A stretch of 64,000 bases of DNA from Gibbula magus (taxonomy: Eukaryota; Mollusca; Gastropoda; Trochida; Trochidae): the NCBI GenBank assembly GCA_936450465.1, contig OW388299.1, positions 37,149,548 to 37,213,547 of the forward strand, given 5' to 3'. Made by a program: the position numbers and the translations under genes. Positions 12,516 through 25,085 of this stretch are shown here, piece after piece (position 1 is the stretch's first letter; the number at the start of each line of letters is the position of its first letter). The notes under the pieces are model-generated. The model had not been told where the DNA came from, made no database searches, and saw nothing but the letters and a program-made list of their open reading frames with translations.

Positions 12516-12917
12516 TAGAGGATATTTAACATTTCTCGTCGAATACCATGTATATCTCATCGAGTGAAGTAGAAATGTATATTTTCACGAGTGGCGCAGT
12601 CACGAGTGTAAATATATTATTTCTTCTTCACGAGATGAGATATACATGGTATTCGATGAGACATGTCAAATGTTCAATTTATTAGATTTAGCAAACCATG
12701 GGTATAGTTGGTAAATGACGTTCATTTTGTAAACGGAGCCTCCGAGATCACCTTCCTTTCCACGGCCATCCTATGACGTCATCCTATTGTTACGATGACG
12801 TCATATGATTGAAAGTGTTATTTCACTGAGTGGAATAACATGTTATTTCACTCAGTGAAAATACGGATTTTATTTTAACCGATAAATGCCGTATTTCACC
12901 ACTGAAAATCGAATAAA
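12516..12917. mobile_element. Fold-back element inserted in the tandem array
   Basis: A 21-bp perfect inverted repeat (12541-12561 with 12634-12654) extends imperfectly on both sides to about 12525 and 12672. An inner imperfect inverted repeat is built of AGAAAT..TTTTCACGAGTG and CACTCGTG-type arms. The right half holds two perfect TGACGTCA palindromes (12774-12781, 12796-12803) and GTTATTTCACT.AGTG repeats. The array unit resumes on the far side, which marks this as an insertion. No coding capacity is seen, so it is probably a non-autonomous element. Confidence 0.65.
12774..12803. promoter_or_regulatory. Two perfect CRE palindromes, 22 bp apart
   Basis: TGACGTCA occurs twice. This is the full consensus cAMP-response/bZIP site. 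Both lie inside the fold-back element, so they could be element-derived regulatory sequence. Function is not shown by the sequence. Confidence 0.45.
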
Positions 12918-13493
12918 TGCCATGTTTCCAAATGGTACTAACGAATACCAAATAATCATGAATGGTAGCGAAGGTTGTTAGCATAGTCTAAAGCTACTCT
13001 GGGCAGGAAGGTACAATAAATATAATATTTGTAATCTAAAGTTTCTTAAGATATATACCATGTAGTCACAGACAGGTAGCGACAGGTAACATACTATATC
13101 AAGGTATGCAATGATGTCAGGTATAATATTTATAATTTAACACTTCTGAAGCTATACCCTACTTCCAAATAGTATTAACATAGTATCCATGAATAGGTAG
13201 AAAAGGTCATTATAGTACTCTCAAGGTAAAAGTGTCCGCATATTGAAATCTGTGAGATATACGATATTTTCAAATGGTACGAATACCAAATAATCATGAA
13301 TAGTAGCAAAGGTTATTAGCATAGTCTAAAGGTACGCTGTGTAGGGAGGTACAATGAATAAAATATTTGTAATCTAAAATTTCTTAAGATAGTTTCAAGT
13401 AACATTAACAAAAACAAAAGGCCAGGTACTTGTGAACAGGTAAGATAAGATAAGAACAGATATTGCATGTTAGGGAATTCATCTTACATCTGA

Positions 13494-13600
13494 GTGAGCA
13501 TAAATACAAAATTATACATATTTAAACATAATAAATACATGGAAACAAGATTATATAGAAAAATGTACAAAGAGTGTGATGATAAGAACATTAACGATTA
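13494..13600 (+). repeat. Dispersed repeat, copy of 5.03 kb
   Basis: It matches 5034-5135 from TGAGCATAAATACA to AAGAACATTAA. It lies inside the 12.4-14.1 kb tandem array, of which it is not a normal unit, so it is probably an insertion. Confidence 0.7.
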
Positions 13601-14070
13601 ACATTAGCGAAGGTCGTTAATATAGTATCAAGGTAAACAATGTCTGCAGGTACAATAAATTTAATAATAATATTTGAACTAATTTTTTTAATATACCCCA
13701 TTTTTAAATAGTATCAACACAGTATTCATGAACAGGTTGTGAAGGTCACTGATATACAATCAAGGTATGTAGTGTTGGAAGACACAATAAATTTAATATT
13801 TGAAAACTAAAATTTCTCAATAAGCCTATTTCCAAACATAATTAACACGGTATTTATGAACAGGTAGCAAAGGCTGTTAATAATATATATCAATATAATA
13901 CTATCAACATAAACAGTGTCTGCAGGTACAATAAATTTGATATTTCAAATCTAAAATTTCTCAATATACTCCATTTCCTAATAGTATCAATACAGTATTC
14001 ATGAACAGGTTGCGAAGGTCATTAATATACAATCAAGGTACGCAGTGTTGGCAGGTATCTCGGGTGAAGA

Positions 14071-15046
14071 CAACGCCAATTACCTTTGACCTTTCCAGCA
14101 CACCTTTCTGATCCCCCCAAAACAGGAAGCACCAAGAAACAAGTGAAGAGGCGATTCTCTCCGAGATAGACAAGCATAAGAGCTGATTACTTTACATACT
14201 TAAGATTCCCTCCCTGGCAAAAACTCTTAATGAAAAATGGGTCTGGCAATACATTTGAGAGAACTTTTATTGCCCATAAGACACCACCAGAGGAACGCCA
14301 TGCGTCTTTGAGGATTTGAGTGAAACAATTTAGGAGCAAACCTCTCAAAAACAGTGCTGAAATTTACAAAGTTACGTTATCGTCTTACCGATGAGGTTTG
14401 AAAAATAGGTGCAAAAAATCTTAAGAATAATAATTTATAGATTTATTTTATTGTCAGCAACATTCATGCAGAGAGAATAAAGTTGCAGATGAGCTTTAAG
14501 AATGGATGTAGAAAAAAACTTATATACATGTATGTTGTATGTAATATGTATATATACTTAAATATATACATGTAGTTTTTCAAATCGATAAACTGAAATA
14601 TTTCACTTATCATGTCATAAGTACCGTCATAAAAATCAACTTTGCTTACGTTGAGTTTCATCTTTTGCAATACATCATCCTCTACAAGTTATTTGAGTAA
14701 TTTGACGGGAAAGTTATTTTCGTAAGTTTAATGTCATAGAAAAATGATACAGAGTGCATTGTCTTGGTAACTAATTACTATGCCACAGCGCATCCCAGCT
14801 ACCCAGCAATTATGTCCGAGAAACTTAAAACTTCCTGCCTAAGTCAAATAACTACACCAATTGCTTTCCCATACAAAACAGGCAGAGAGGCCTATCTGAC
14901 AGATTTAATTATAGCAAATAAGCTTGTTTTTTAGGCTATATACATTCATTTGTTTGCCAGCCATCAGTCCTGCTGGGGTATAGATTTGGCCATTAAAATA
15001 CTGTCATTTGTCAAATGGCCTTGCTAAGAAAATAGGACATCTTACA
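14071..15046. other. Unique sequence, no gene seen
   Basis: A moderately GC-rich section at 14060-14320 is followed by AT-rich DNA with a short TATATACATG-rich segment at about 14520-14575. No gene is recognised. Confidence 0.4.
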
Positions 15047-15130
15047 GTTTTAACCCCGTTGCTGCTGAGTGTCCTAAAAGTGGTCAATGCTTGTACAATG
15101 GGATTGGTTAGAGTCTGAGAGGGTTAAAAC
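15047..15130. mobile_element. Very short TTAA-flanked MITE
   Basis: GTTTTAACCC (15047-15056) and GGGTTAAAAC (15121-15130) form a perfect 10-bp inverted repeat with TTAA at both ends (15050-15053, 15124-15127). The 70-bp interior starts CCCCGTTGCTGCTGAGTG, like the AACCCTTTAGCTGCTGAA termini of elements in the 37.9-56 kb region. This is probably a deletion derivative of a piggyBac-type family. Confidence 0.55.
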
Positions 15131-17457
15131 ACTTTTTGTATATTGGACTAGGAGATCATGGCCCATCTTGGTTCAATATTTCCTCCATGACTAATGATCA
15201 TATCAAATATTCATTTTTTTGCTCGGCATGGGACAGATGTCAATTAAAAATATAACCTCACCAAAATAACTTTCATATTAAAGAAAAGAATTTTGGAATG
15301 CTATTATACTATGCAGTTGCATCTGTTACTTGGAGAATAATTTTTCGAGGGATATGTTGATGTGTCTGGAAATTACTTCGCCAATGTCATGTTGATTATG
15401 TTGAAACCACATACAAATTTATCATTACATTTTATATAAGATTTATGTAAAAAAACATTGCATAGAAAACTTATTTATCCATTTGATAGTAAATGATATA
15501 AAAAAAATTCCCTGTAAATGTTTTGAAGGTACGTAATAAAAGGGATAAGATTGGTCTTTTGACAAAATATCATATTTATTTAAAATTCAAATTTGTGAAC
15601 TAATCAAATATAAATGTTTCGCCTTGAGTCCTTTCCTAATCATTAAACCAACCCGTGCTGACCTCACAATGAAAATTATATTTGTGTATTTTACATGGTT
15701 GAGGGAGATTCAATAAAACTACGAATGTAACTTTCAAAGTATTCAATCAGAGAAAATCGTAAGAACACCCTTGACATCGATCAATTTTATATTTACGTCA
15801 AAATGAAACAAAATACATAATCAATGAGAACAATTACATTTTAATTGTTGAGTGAGCAGAATTTCATGCTTTCAAAATTGAAATCCTTGAACAATATCGA
15901 TGCAAAAATAGACAATAGCAAAAAAACCACCAGTTATCAGATTTTTAAATGATATTGAACTTTTGTTGACATACATATCAATGATTTCAAATGGTCTCAA
16001 TAACAGAAAATGTAAATGTTTGTCAAGTGAAATCATTTCTGAAACAACATACATAACAAAATACACTATTAACACATTAATATACATGTAACATACACCT
16101 GGGGGAAAAAGTGATATGGTTGCTATGATTTGAGTTTTTTACAATTAAATTCTTGTCAAAAGAATGTAGAACCGTTGTTGAAGTAACTCACAAACGTAAA
16201 GTCATAAACTTTCAGACATGTTACGATAAAAATACATCTGGACAATAGGTGACATTTTGGCGATCGTCTTTTTAACTCAAAATATTTTAGAAGCAGTGAT
16301 ACTTTTCCGAGACTAAACAATTCCTTGAAGCTAATGATTCGTTTAGTGTTTTATATACACGAGTCTCAATGCTTCTTTGAAATCAAGTGCTGGCTAACCA
16401 GAGTGCTTTGTACAACATGGCCGCCATCTTTTGATTCGCCTTTATTTCTTTGATTGAAATGTTTTTTGTCGGACTGTTTCCATTATGTCTAATGGGGAAG
16501 CAGTTTTGATGATCAAGACTTGAAGTGTAAACCATGGGCTAACAAAAACATCTTCTCGCTGCCATCAAAACAGACAGACGGGGAAGAATATCCAACTATC
16601 TAAAAATATAAACAGACTCAGACTCAGATTGGGCATGATAAAACAATATGGCTGCCACATGTCACGTGACATTAACAATCTGTACAGACTTGATGAACCA
16701 CAGAAACTTACAGAAGTTACCTATGGACGGAGTTGGAATTTTTAGGACACGAAGGAGAAACAGGAAATAAAAAACGATTTTTCTTATTAGATAAGATATT
16801 CGTAATTATACACTCGTGGAGGAAGCGTTGTCATCATCACTGGTAGGCATCTCCAGGTATCAGTAAACACATCAATAGGCCAGGATCACCTCCAAATCAT
16901 CCGTTGTAAATATTTGTGGGTGGGAGCCAAGCAAAATAGAACTTCATCTCGCTGCTCAACTTAATTACTCAAACATGTGCCAAATGTTTTATAGCATATA
17001 GATCGGGCTAATTTTTGTTCCTTTTCAGATTATCCCTTCTTGCACGAGGCATTTGTCTCTGACATTCACAGCTGTATTGGGATCAGATTCCTTCACTCCC
17101 CAATCAAGACCCCCTCAGGGTAAACACTGTGTTTCCCTTCCAGTTTTATTCGGTGTCCATTTCTTCGATAAAAATAATCACCATTTTGAATATCGTCCCA
17201 TCCATTGTACCATGCTGTGTGAAATTTCACATTTAGTGAGTAACATTCCCTTTGCAATATAAACTGGCAGACAAAAGAATTTTGTTTTCAATATCGTCCT
17301 GACTAAACTATACCTACGAGACCTCTAAATGTTTTTAAACTTCTTTGATGTTTGGAAACTTCAATACACATAAGATGAATTTTTCTACAAAGAAAATGCA
17401 TGATTTTTAAAATATGCATAGTTTTATGTAATTACATACAAAATATCACTGTTACAC
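15131..17457. other. Unique sequence, no gene seen
   Basis: The stretch is AT-rich. The segment at 16350-17100 is more complex, with several AACATGGCCGCC-like and CACGTGAC motifs (about 16417 and 16660), and could hold regulatory DNA. No frame shows a recognisable protein. Confidence 0.4.
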
Positions 17458-17650
17458 AAACATCATCATTCATAGAAATATACATTGTAGTAATAGCGCA
17501 AAATTATATTTTGAACAAACAAGATCTACCAAAAAAGACAACACACTAAATAACAAAAAATAATATTTTGTAACAAACAAGATCAACCAACAAAATACAT
17601 AAACAAATAACACAAAATTCTTTTTTTTACAATTGAACGAAATGAAAAAA
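17458..17650. repeat. A-rich short tandem repeat
   Basis: AACAAACAAGATCTACCAA.AAA..ACA.AA.AAATAACA.AAAAT is repeated about three times with a period near 60 bp. Confidence 0.4.
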
Positions 17651-17879
17651 AAACAACCTTCATCCTGTAATCAACAAAATTTTATTTCATTGGAGCATTA
17701 AACGTGCATCCCATGTGAACAAATAAATACGAACGCAATCAAAAGGCAGGGATTGAAGTGTTAATTTTCCCCACTCATCTCCAGATATACATTTCATTTT
17801 CTCCCTTGCCTGAAGGTAGGGACGTTATTGTGTATATCACACATCTGTATCTTGGGAGGGGCGTCTATTTCACACTTTA

Positions 17880-18640
17880 TTCTTAGTTCTCACATTTCTT
17901 GATTAATCTTTATAATATTGCACAGTCGACCTAAATAACATGATGCAACATAAGAACTCATAAAGTTCATTTCAAACTGTTCGATCAAATTAAACTTTTA
18001 CACTTTAATTATCGTTTAATATACTAATAAGATCAAATGTACAAAATAAAATTGATATTTCAGGAAGAAAAACTTATCTGGTGAAACACGTGTATATGAT
18101 ACCCCTTCACAAATTCTCATTCTTGTATTTCACAATTATCGGTTCCAAACTTTGGTATTTGATTTGAGAAGTAATGAAAGACAATTCTAAACGATTTGAT
18201 CAAATTTATGTTGACAAATTGATTAGTTAATCGTGTAATATATAAGTTCAAATGTCTGAAACAAAATGGGATCCTTATAACACGAAAAACTTATTTCTTG
18301 ATTATATCTTGAGTGTAAGTTGAATGTTGTGGAAGATCTAATGTACGAAAACTGAGAATTAATTCTAAACTGTTGGAATCAAATTTAAAGTAACAGTTTG
18401 ATTGGGAGATCAAGTGTTATTCAAGATATCTGAAGCAATATCGAAGTAATTATCAAAAGAAGATCTTACCAGAGGGTCTATATAAATCTGATATTCCCTA
18501 AACGTTCATAATTCTTGCACTTCTTAATTTCCATCGACAAAGTTACATTGATAATTTTTTCCAATATAACAACTTTCACAGTTCATTCGAAACGTCATGA
18601 TCAAATTAAAAGTGGACAGGTTTGAAATGATAACTTTGTA
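17880..18640. repeat. Diverged tandem repeat, about 180-220 bp
   Basis: The block TTCTAAAC.(G/T)TT.GATCAAATTTA occurs at about 17971, 18186, 18364 and 18587. It is followed each time by a GATTAGTTAATCGTGTAATAT-like stretch and then GAAAAACTTAT.TCT. Units are strongly diverged. Confidence 0.55.
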
Positions 18641-19040
18641 AGTGAAATGCTATATGGTATATAAATTAATTTTATGATGAAAATGATGTTATGATAAAAA
18701 TAATTTTATGATTAAAATATGTTTCATCAAACATCAAAATGATTTTATGATCAAAATGCTTATGATCAAAATAATGTTATGATCAAAATAATTTTATGAT
18801 CCAAATATGTTTCATCAAACATCAAAATGATTTTATGATCAAAATGCTTATGATCAAAAAAATTTATGATCAAAATACGTCTCATCAAACATCAAAATGA
18901 TTTAATGATCAAAATGTTTATGATCAAAATATATTATTATCAAATGATTTTATGGTCAAAATAATTTTACGATAAAATTACTTTTGATCAAAACAATTTT
19001 GTAATCAAAATACAACCCTCTTTTGTGATCAAAACAGTTC
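18641..19040. repeat. (TTTTATGATCAAAATnn)n minisatellite
   Basis: TTATGATCAAAAT is repeated about 15-20 times with variable spacing of 15-20 bp. A larger unit including TGTTTCATCAAACATCAAAATGA occurs at about 18720, 18808 and 18880. The core TGATCA is palindromic. Confidence 0.85.
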
Positions 19041-20154
19041 ACAAAATCCAAAGTAATACAGATCTACTTCTAAGATTCAGAGGAGGAGGTCTATCATTAA
19101 GATAACGCCCTGTTGACAACCATAAATCACCTGGGAATGTGTTCTCGTCTCCAAGTTCCATTGGTAACATGCTGAGCTCATAGACTTGTCTCCAGCTGGC
19201 ATGTAAGTACAAACTTACCGGGGAGCCAAAAAAGTTGAAGAACATGAACACTTCTATATCATATTACTATTACGACCATAAATATTTCATGTAATATCCT
19301 TCATTTCTGAAAAAACAGAATTTTTCTAAGTTGCACGCCACCTCTGGTAATTAGAAGAAACTAACTTAACACTTATAGTTAAATTATTCATAGATTTTCA
19401 TGAAAAACGGTACTGACATATACCATGAGCGACGTTGGTGTGGCAACACTAATTACTAACAACTAGTCCCATACTTACTGCATGTGAAAATAGACTTCTA
19501 ACGACATGACGATTTATGTAGATATGAGGGGCAGTTTTTAAGAAAAGCAACTGCCCTGTAGAGAAATGATAATAAGACGGTTTTTATACAATTGCGGCCT
19601 TTAAGCATGAGGGAAATCTAATTAACTCGGGAGCAAAAACATAAGCAGGTGAAGAGAATAGCGCATGATCAGCGTCGACCGTCAATCTAATTAACCTACT
19701 TTCTTTTTTAACGATATCTACTGTCACCTTCGTAATTAGTGGGAGACGCAACCAAACTAACATAATTACTAAACAGAAAAACTTGACACCAATGTTAATT
19801 AAAATCGGAAAAAAACAAATAACATTGATATGCAAGCATTTTAATTGTTCTCTTGATTAATTATAACTTCGTAATTATCTAAATTGCAACTCGACTGAAA
19901 AAAATATTAGGTTTGTGAAATGCGCTTTGGGTCTTGCCGTTAATGAACTTTTGAAAAAAAAACACTTTTGAAACTTTGTTATTACAAAAGAATTATTACC
20001 ATACTAGTTGAGTTCGTTTTTTAGCTCATCATGACATTTAACAAAGACTTGAAAATCAGTAAGACTAATGAGTATTTTAGATAAAACTGATTAGAATTAA
20101 TCACTGATCATTTAAAGAAGTACTTGACGATTAATGAACAAAATTCAGAGAACT
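19041..20154. other. Unique sequence, no gene seen
   Basis: AT-rich DNA with no recognisable gene or element. Confidence 0.45.
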
Positions 20155-20398
20155 GTTAAATGAAGATTGTCAGTGTATTTTTTTTAAAAAACAAAGGATT
20201 TGGTAAAAAAGAAAAACACAAAAATAAAATAATCATTATATATTACTTCATGCTCATAGTCATAATTCTAAGAAATGTTAAATGAAGATTGTCAGTGTAT
20301 TTTTTAAAAAAACAAGGGATTTGGTAAAAAATGAAATACAAAAATATAATAATCATTATATATTACTTCATGCTCATAGTCATAATTCTAAGAAATGT
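20155..20398. repeat. Recent tandem duplication, 122 bp x 2
   Basis: The unit starting GTTAAATGAAGATTGTCAG at 20155 is repeated from 20277 with only a few differences, mostly in A/T runs. Both end in CATAATTCTAAGAAATGT. High identity implies a recent event. Confidence 0.9.
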
Positions 20399-22559
20399 CC
20401 TTGAACAAAGTTACAATTTATACGCTCATTAAACAAAACATTCATCTAAATGGGCGACAGTGGCCATGTACCATGACAATATTTCAAGGATATATGTCTT
20501 TTCTTGACAATATGTTTATCACAACGAGTGAGGTTGAAAGTTAATATTCCATTTTTACACTTGATGAAATGACATAAACATGTTATCTGTCAGGTAAGGA
20601 AAAATTTCTAATTATTATATTACCTAATCGTTTAACTTTTACTGTAATCGGATCGTATTTACGTTGAGTCGACTCAAGAAAGAGCCTTCTCCTCAGCAAC
20701 ACACGACAAGTTGGGAGCATTTCATTACTCTAGAGAATTGTTCGATGACGTCAGAACACTGTTGTTCTACACATTCCATTGTTAATTTCACAAGTAACTG
20801 ATAACCGGTTTCATTGACAGATCTCAGTATTTCACTGGCATTCATATATTACACATAAATAAATAACAACTTCAGATTTGGATGATATTTAACGAAAGAG
20901 AGTTGACCTTTCATCGTTCAAAGTTTTTTGGACATGAACACAAACTCTTATCAATGGATTAACATGGCTTAAGATTAGCGAAAATAATTTCATAATGATA
21001 AAAATAACTTTCAAGTTTAATATGACTCACATCTTATGCATCATGACCAAAGAAGCTGATAGCGAGAGGTCAAACAAAGACAATACACATTCACAAGATA
21101 GCCCTGGAATTGACTCCAAAACAATTACTTATTTTTTTCCTCATCAAGTGATAATAAATATATAGTTGGGTGACAAGTTCTCGTTCTCATCAACATCATT
21201 ACAAAAGCATCGAGGATTTTCAACGACCCCAAATGACCTTAACGAAGGGTCACTCCTCATCTTGACATATCCATTTACGTGTAAATTTCTTTTGTCCCAC
21301 GTACAATATTTTGAACTGGAAGAAAAGGCTGAGCCTCACAAGGTGACAATGGAGAATATCTCGAGCAAACATCGCCTATTCTCATTGTCAGTGTAAGGAG
21401 CTACGACTTGATCCCCTCTCTGATTAGACCAGGGCAAATCAACAGGTTTGCCTTTCAAACTGACGTCTCAAAAATGATGAATTGAAGATTAAATACCGAT
21501 GGGGAAGAAGAATATATCATCTTGGTTGCTTTAAGTATATGTTTCAACATCTAATTTTAATGTCAAAGTCACTAGCCCCTTATTAATAAAGATGGAAAAT
21601 AATAACCGAAAATTTGAACCCTAAATTAAAATTTCCCGAATGAATTTGAAATTCAAATTTCAATGCATAATGAACGTGTGGATGATCTGACAAGAGTAGG
21701 ATCCGAGCCGAGATGAATTTAAAAAAAAATATCTTAACCTGGAATTAAGATATCAAATTCAAATCAAACATGAATCATCCAATATGAGCGTTTCATGTTT
21801 GACGTGAAACAACTTTCAAATATTCGGCCAAGGTTTAAAATTAAATCTCAAATTTAATGAAATTTAAAATTTATCAAAATCAGTCAATGAAGTCACATTC
21901 CAATATATATTATAATCACTTCCCAAATGAATGAGATGCTAACCTTTCTTCTTCAGAAACACCTTTAACGAGATGCACAGGTGATAATGGGTATAACGTA
22001 GATCTCTAACAAGGGATTCTACCCTGGCAAGTTTTACTTCTTCCTCATCCCTTAAGTTATTAATACAAAGTCATCTAGCTTGTCAACTTCATTTCTCTGC
22101 TAATTGATATCAGTGGCGAACATTTCATGATACATTACCAATTAGAGACAAGAACCCCTAACATCACATAATTATCCACAGCGGATAATTGTCATTAAGG
22201 AGGAAATAGTCAGTTGACATATCTATTACAAAATTTTCACTTGATGACTTCATATCAAGTTTATAATCAAATTATGATTTGTGGGTTGATGATGAGTTTG
22301 CCAACAGAATCGGTCTTCTTCTCAGTAGATCATCGCTGAAACTTTAAAAACTTCTTCATTCTGAGTCATCAACTCATAAAACTTCAGGTGTTGAGAAAAT
22401 GATACTAGAATGAAAATAAGTGCTGAACCATTCTGTGTGACTAATTTACGGGATTAACAACTTTTAACAAAAGGAATAACCTGGGATTGCCTCAAACTAA
22501 AGGTCGGCCTTCTTGGAATATTCAAGGGTGAAGTTCCTCAAAACACTTTCAATTGGTAA
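20399..22559. other. Unique sequence, no gene seen
   Basis: AT-rich DNA. A TGACGTCA palindrome sits at about 20746. The stretch at 21590-21860 is rich in AAATTTGAA/TTCAAATTT motifs. I recognise no gene. Confidence 0.4.
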
Positions 22560-22640
22560 TGGTAGCACTGTTGGTAGGGTCAGTGCTGGCGATAGCTGCC
22601 TTACTCTGAGGGTGTCAGTTAGAATCCAGCAAGAGAATCG
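22560..22640 (+). repeat. Possible tRNA-derived SINE head, degenerate
   Basis: GGTAGCACTGTTGGTAG resembles an A box and AGTTAGAATCC (about 22617) a decayed B box, at tRNA-like spacing. It may be the head of a plus-strand retroposon unrelated to the abundant SINE. The match is weak. Confidence 0.3.
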
Positions 22641-22802
22641 GCCCAAGAATATGTACTATTGAAGGTAGTGTTATCAGGAATGTAACAAACTTAGATTTGT
22701 TTGCTATCCAAATGGCATATAGTTCTGGTAGCACTAAAGTCGATTGTCACCTATCTTAAAAGGATGGACTACGATTGGTTTGTGGAAGAGGGTCCACAAT
22801 CT

Positions 22803-22914
22803 GGGGGCCGTTCCTCAAACTGATCTTAGTCCTAAGATAAATCTTAAGCTCATCCTATATCGTTGACCAAGATTGATCTTAGGGCTAAGATCGGTTAGTG
22901 GAATGGTACCCTGG
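22803..22914. mobile_element. Fold-back MITE with CTTAG motifs
   Basis: The left arm GGGGGCCGTTCCTCAAACTG, then GATCTTAGTCCTAAGAT, pairs imperfectly with the right arm GATCTTAGGGCTAAGATCGG, then TTAGTGGAATGGTACCC. The whole 112 bp is nearly a hairpin. It has no coding capacity. The same fold-back style is seen at 23.45 and 36.40 kb. Confidence 0.7.
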
Positions 22915-23048
22915 AGGTGAATGTTAATACTGACATACTTGGTGAGAAGCCGTTACTGAAAGGCTATTTACAGGAATGATAATTTACACAAGATCAATCT
23001 GGGATTGTTCCAGAGTTAATAAAAGTACGAGGGCTCACATTCACAAAA

Positions 23049-23361
23049 GGGGTGAGGTGAGCTGGTGTTTAACGCCGTTTTCAAGAATAATTCACTTAAA
23101 TCGCGGCTGCCAGTATTATGGCAGGGAGAAAGCCTGCAACACCATGTGGCTATACATCTCGGTGAAACCTGTGAGCATTGGCTGGAACTAACAAACCATG
23201 GGTGGTACTACGCTGAAATTCAGTGTAGCATTTTACCCAAACCTTACTCCATGTAGAACAGTTCTCTACTGCAGACAAAGTTGCCGTGTCCCTGGCGGGT
23301 TTCGAACCCCAGACCTCTTGATCCGAAATTGAACACGCTAACCACTGTGCTTTCCCGCCCC
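23049..23361 (-). mobile_element. tRNA-headed SINE, copy 2
   Basis: A nearly complete SINE. On the minus strand the head runs from GGGGCGGGAAAGCACAGTGG (right end) through a B box complementary to GGTTTCGAACC (about 23299). Next come the AGAACTGTTCTAC block, the body, and a CTCACCTCACCCC tail at the left. It lies between two fold-back elements. I see no clear target-site duplication. Confidence 0.88.
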
Positions 23362-23445
23362 AAGGATCATAGGGACTAAGGAATCTAAATCTTAACTTTT
23401 GTCATAAATAGCTAGGATCTATCTTAGATGGGACAGTGGGAATAA

Positions 23446-23569
23446 GGCCCCAAGGCTCCGTTGCATAAAACACTAAGGTGACCTAAGTCACTAAGGTAGC
23501 CTTACTGCAATGTTAAAAGATGACTAAGATTAACCTTAGCGTTAAGGTTCTTTTGTGCAACAAACCCCT
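23446..23569. mobile_element. Fold-back MITE, GCATAAAACACTAAGG type
   Basis: GGCTCCGTTGCATAAAACAC (23454 on), then TAAGG, pairs with CCTTAGCGTTAAGGTTC, then TTTTGTGCAACAAACCCC (to 23568). Internally, CTAAGG/CCTTAG motifs repeat several times. There is no coding capacity. Confidence 0.7.
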
Positions 23570-23636
23570 GCTTAACAGAATGAGTATCATATTGTGTCAC
23601 CATTGTTGAAGTATATACATTGTGTTCATGGATTCA

Positions 23637-23769
23637 TTAACCCATAACCTACTGGTTAGATAATATTTTCCTATTTTTAACCGTTGGCCAATTCTGTCAT
23701 TTTGAACTGAAAAGATGACAAGAGTCCTGTAAACTGGCCAATCAGACTAGTAGGGCAGTTATTATTTAA
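23637..23769. mobile_element. TTAA-flanked MITE-like element
   Basis: TTAACCCATAACCTACTGG at the left and a decayed inverted counterpart, GACTAGTAGGGCAGTTATTATTTAA, at the right delimit about 130 bp. An internal GGCCAATTCTGTCATTTTG and GTAAACTGGCCAATCAG also form an inverted pair. It resembles the 37.9 and 55.3 kb elements. Confidence 0.45.
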
Positions 23770-24819
23770 AAGTTAAGTGTAAAGTTTCAAGAAACTTTAT
23801 TTTTCTCCTCATCAAATTCAAACTATGAACATTATTTCTGTTCAGGCTGAGTATTTGCCATAGTGACAGTAGGAGGGTTAAACAAGATTGGAACTTTGAC
23901 TAAACTTTCTAACTAATTTCTACATGTTTTAATAATCAGGTCCAACAGACTACAAAGGGTTCAAAGCAGGGATGCAAATTCTCTTTGTTTTAAAAGAATA
24001 TGACAAAAACCTTTCCTCCCTGAGCCCTCTATTCAAATATAGAATTTCCGTCTTTATCATGTATAAATTAGGTCTTGTGTTTTTGTAGAGAGCTTGTGAG
24101 TTTTCAAACACAGCGATATCATATTTGGCCCACAGTGCATGGAAAAGTAATTAAGCAGTAACTTGGAGCTGCCAGGCCAATTTCGAGATGTCTGCGAAGA
24201 TAACACCAACAAACAAACTTCGGCAAATGTTCCCGAAAAAAAGTTTATCTGAATTCGGAAATATACATTCTTTTCTCCACAACCTTCGCAGACTAAGCAG
24301 AAGACTCAAGCTGTAGATTAATCAACTTCAGCTGTAATCATGAAATTCATTATGTGAATTTATTATTAAACTCCTGAAACCTTGGCAGAGATTTGTAATA
24401 AACATTTCTCAAAAAAGGTATTTATTCATGAGTTTCCCAAAACTTAAAACTTGTAACATCTCTTCCAATTGAATCATAGATATAATGACAACTTTTTTCT
24501 TGTTAAAATGAAGATGGAAAACTTTTAATAACTTTGTTCAAACAGCAACTCGATAACAGTCTATTTGAAGATCATATAACAATTTATATCAATTGTTGAG
24601 AACAATCAGTTGTAATTCATAAATCAAACAGTACAGCTCCTAGATGGAACCTCAATGATCAGTCGACAACACCCAGGATCAACAGCACAAGGAACTACAC
24701 AAATTGTTGCAATAATATCATAAACCTTATGAAAACTGCAAATATCTTTCGACTCCCAAACACTATGAAAAAGAAAACACACATCCCTCTCAAACCGTAG
24801 CTTCATATGACCAACAACA
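23770..24819. other. Unique sequence, no gene seen
   Basis: AT-rich DNA with no recognised gene or element. Confidence 0.4.
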
Positions 24820-25085
24820 GAATACGTGTCAATTCTGATCTATATCAGTCCAAAATCAGTTCAATAACACTTAAACAGAACCAAAAGCTTGCCATCTCTT
24901 CCAAACAGTAGCGCTTAATATAATAATCCATGTTTAATGTCCTTGTACCAAAGTATATAACATGCTGACCCAAAAGTTAGTAAAATATAATCAGTTGTCC
25001 TCCAAATACAACAAACAAAAGTCAAAGCTCCTAACATCTCTCTCAAACAGTAGCTCTCGATATGATAATCAAGGTTTGACCCCTG
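24820..25085. repeat. Diverged tandem duplication, about 135 bp
   Basis: AAAAGCTTGCCATCTCTTCC..CAAACAGTAGCGCTTAATATAATAATC (about 24885) recurs as AAAGCTCCTAACATCTCTCT, then CAAACAGTAGCTCTCGATATGATAATC (about 25023). The preceding blocks also match loosely. Confidence 0.55.

Larger units (their letters stand above)
12405..14070. repeat. Tandem array of about 130-150 bp units, split by two insertions
   Basis: The unit order is AATCTAAAATTTCT.AA(G)ATATA.CC.TTTCCAAATAGTA, then TAACACAGTATTCATGAACAGGT, then GCGAAGGTCATTA.TATA.AATCAAGGTA, then CAGTGTTGGCAGGTACAATAAAT. About nine diverged copies run from 12.41 to 14.07 kb. The array is interrupted at about 12516-12917 by a fold-back element, and near 13494-13600 by the dispersed repeat also seen at 5.03 kb. 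Confidence 0.75.
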
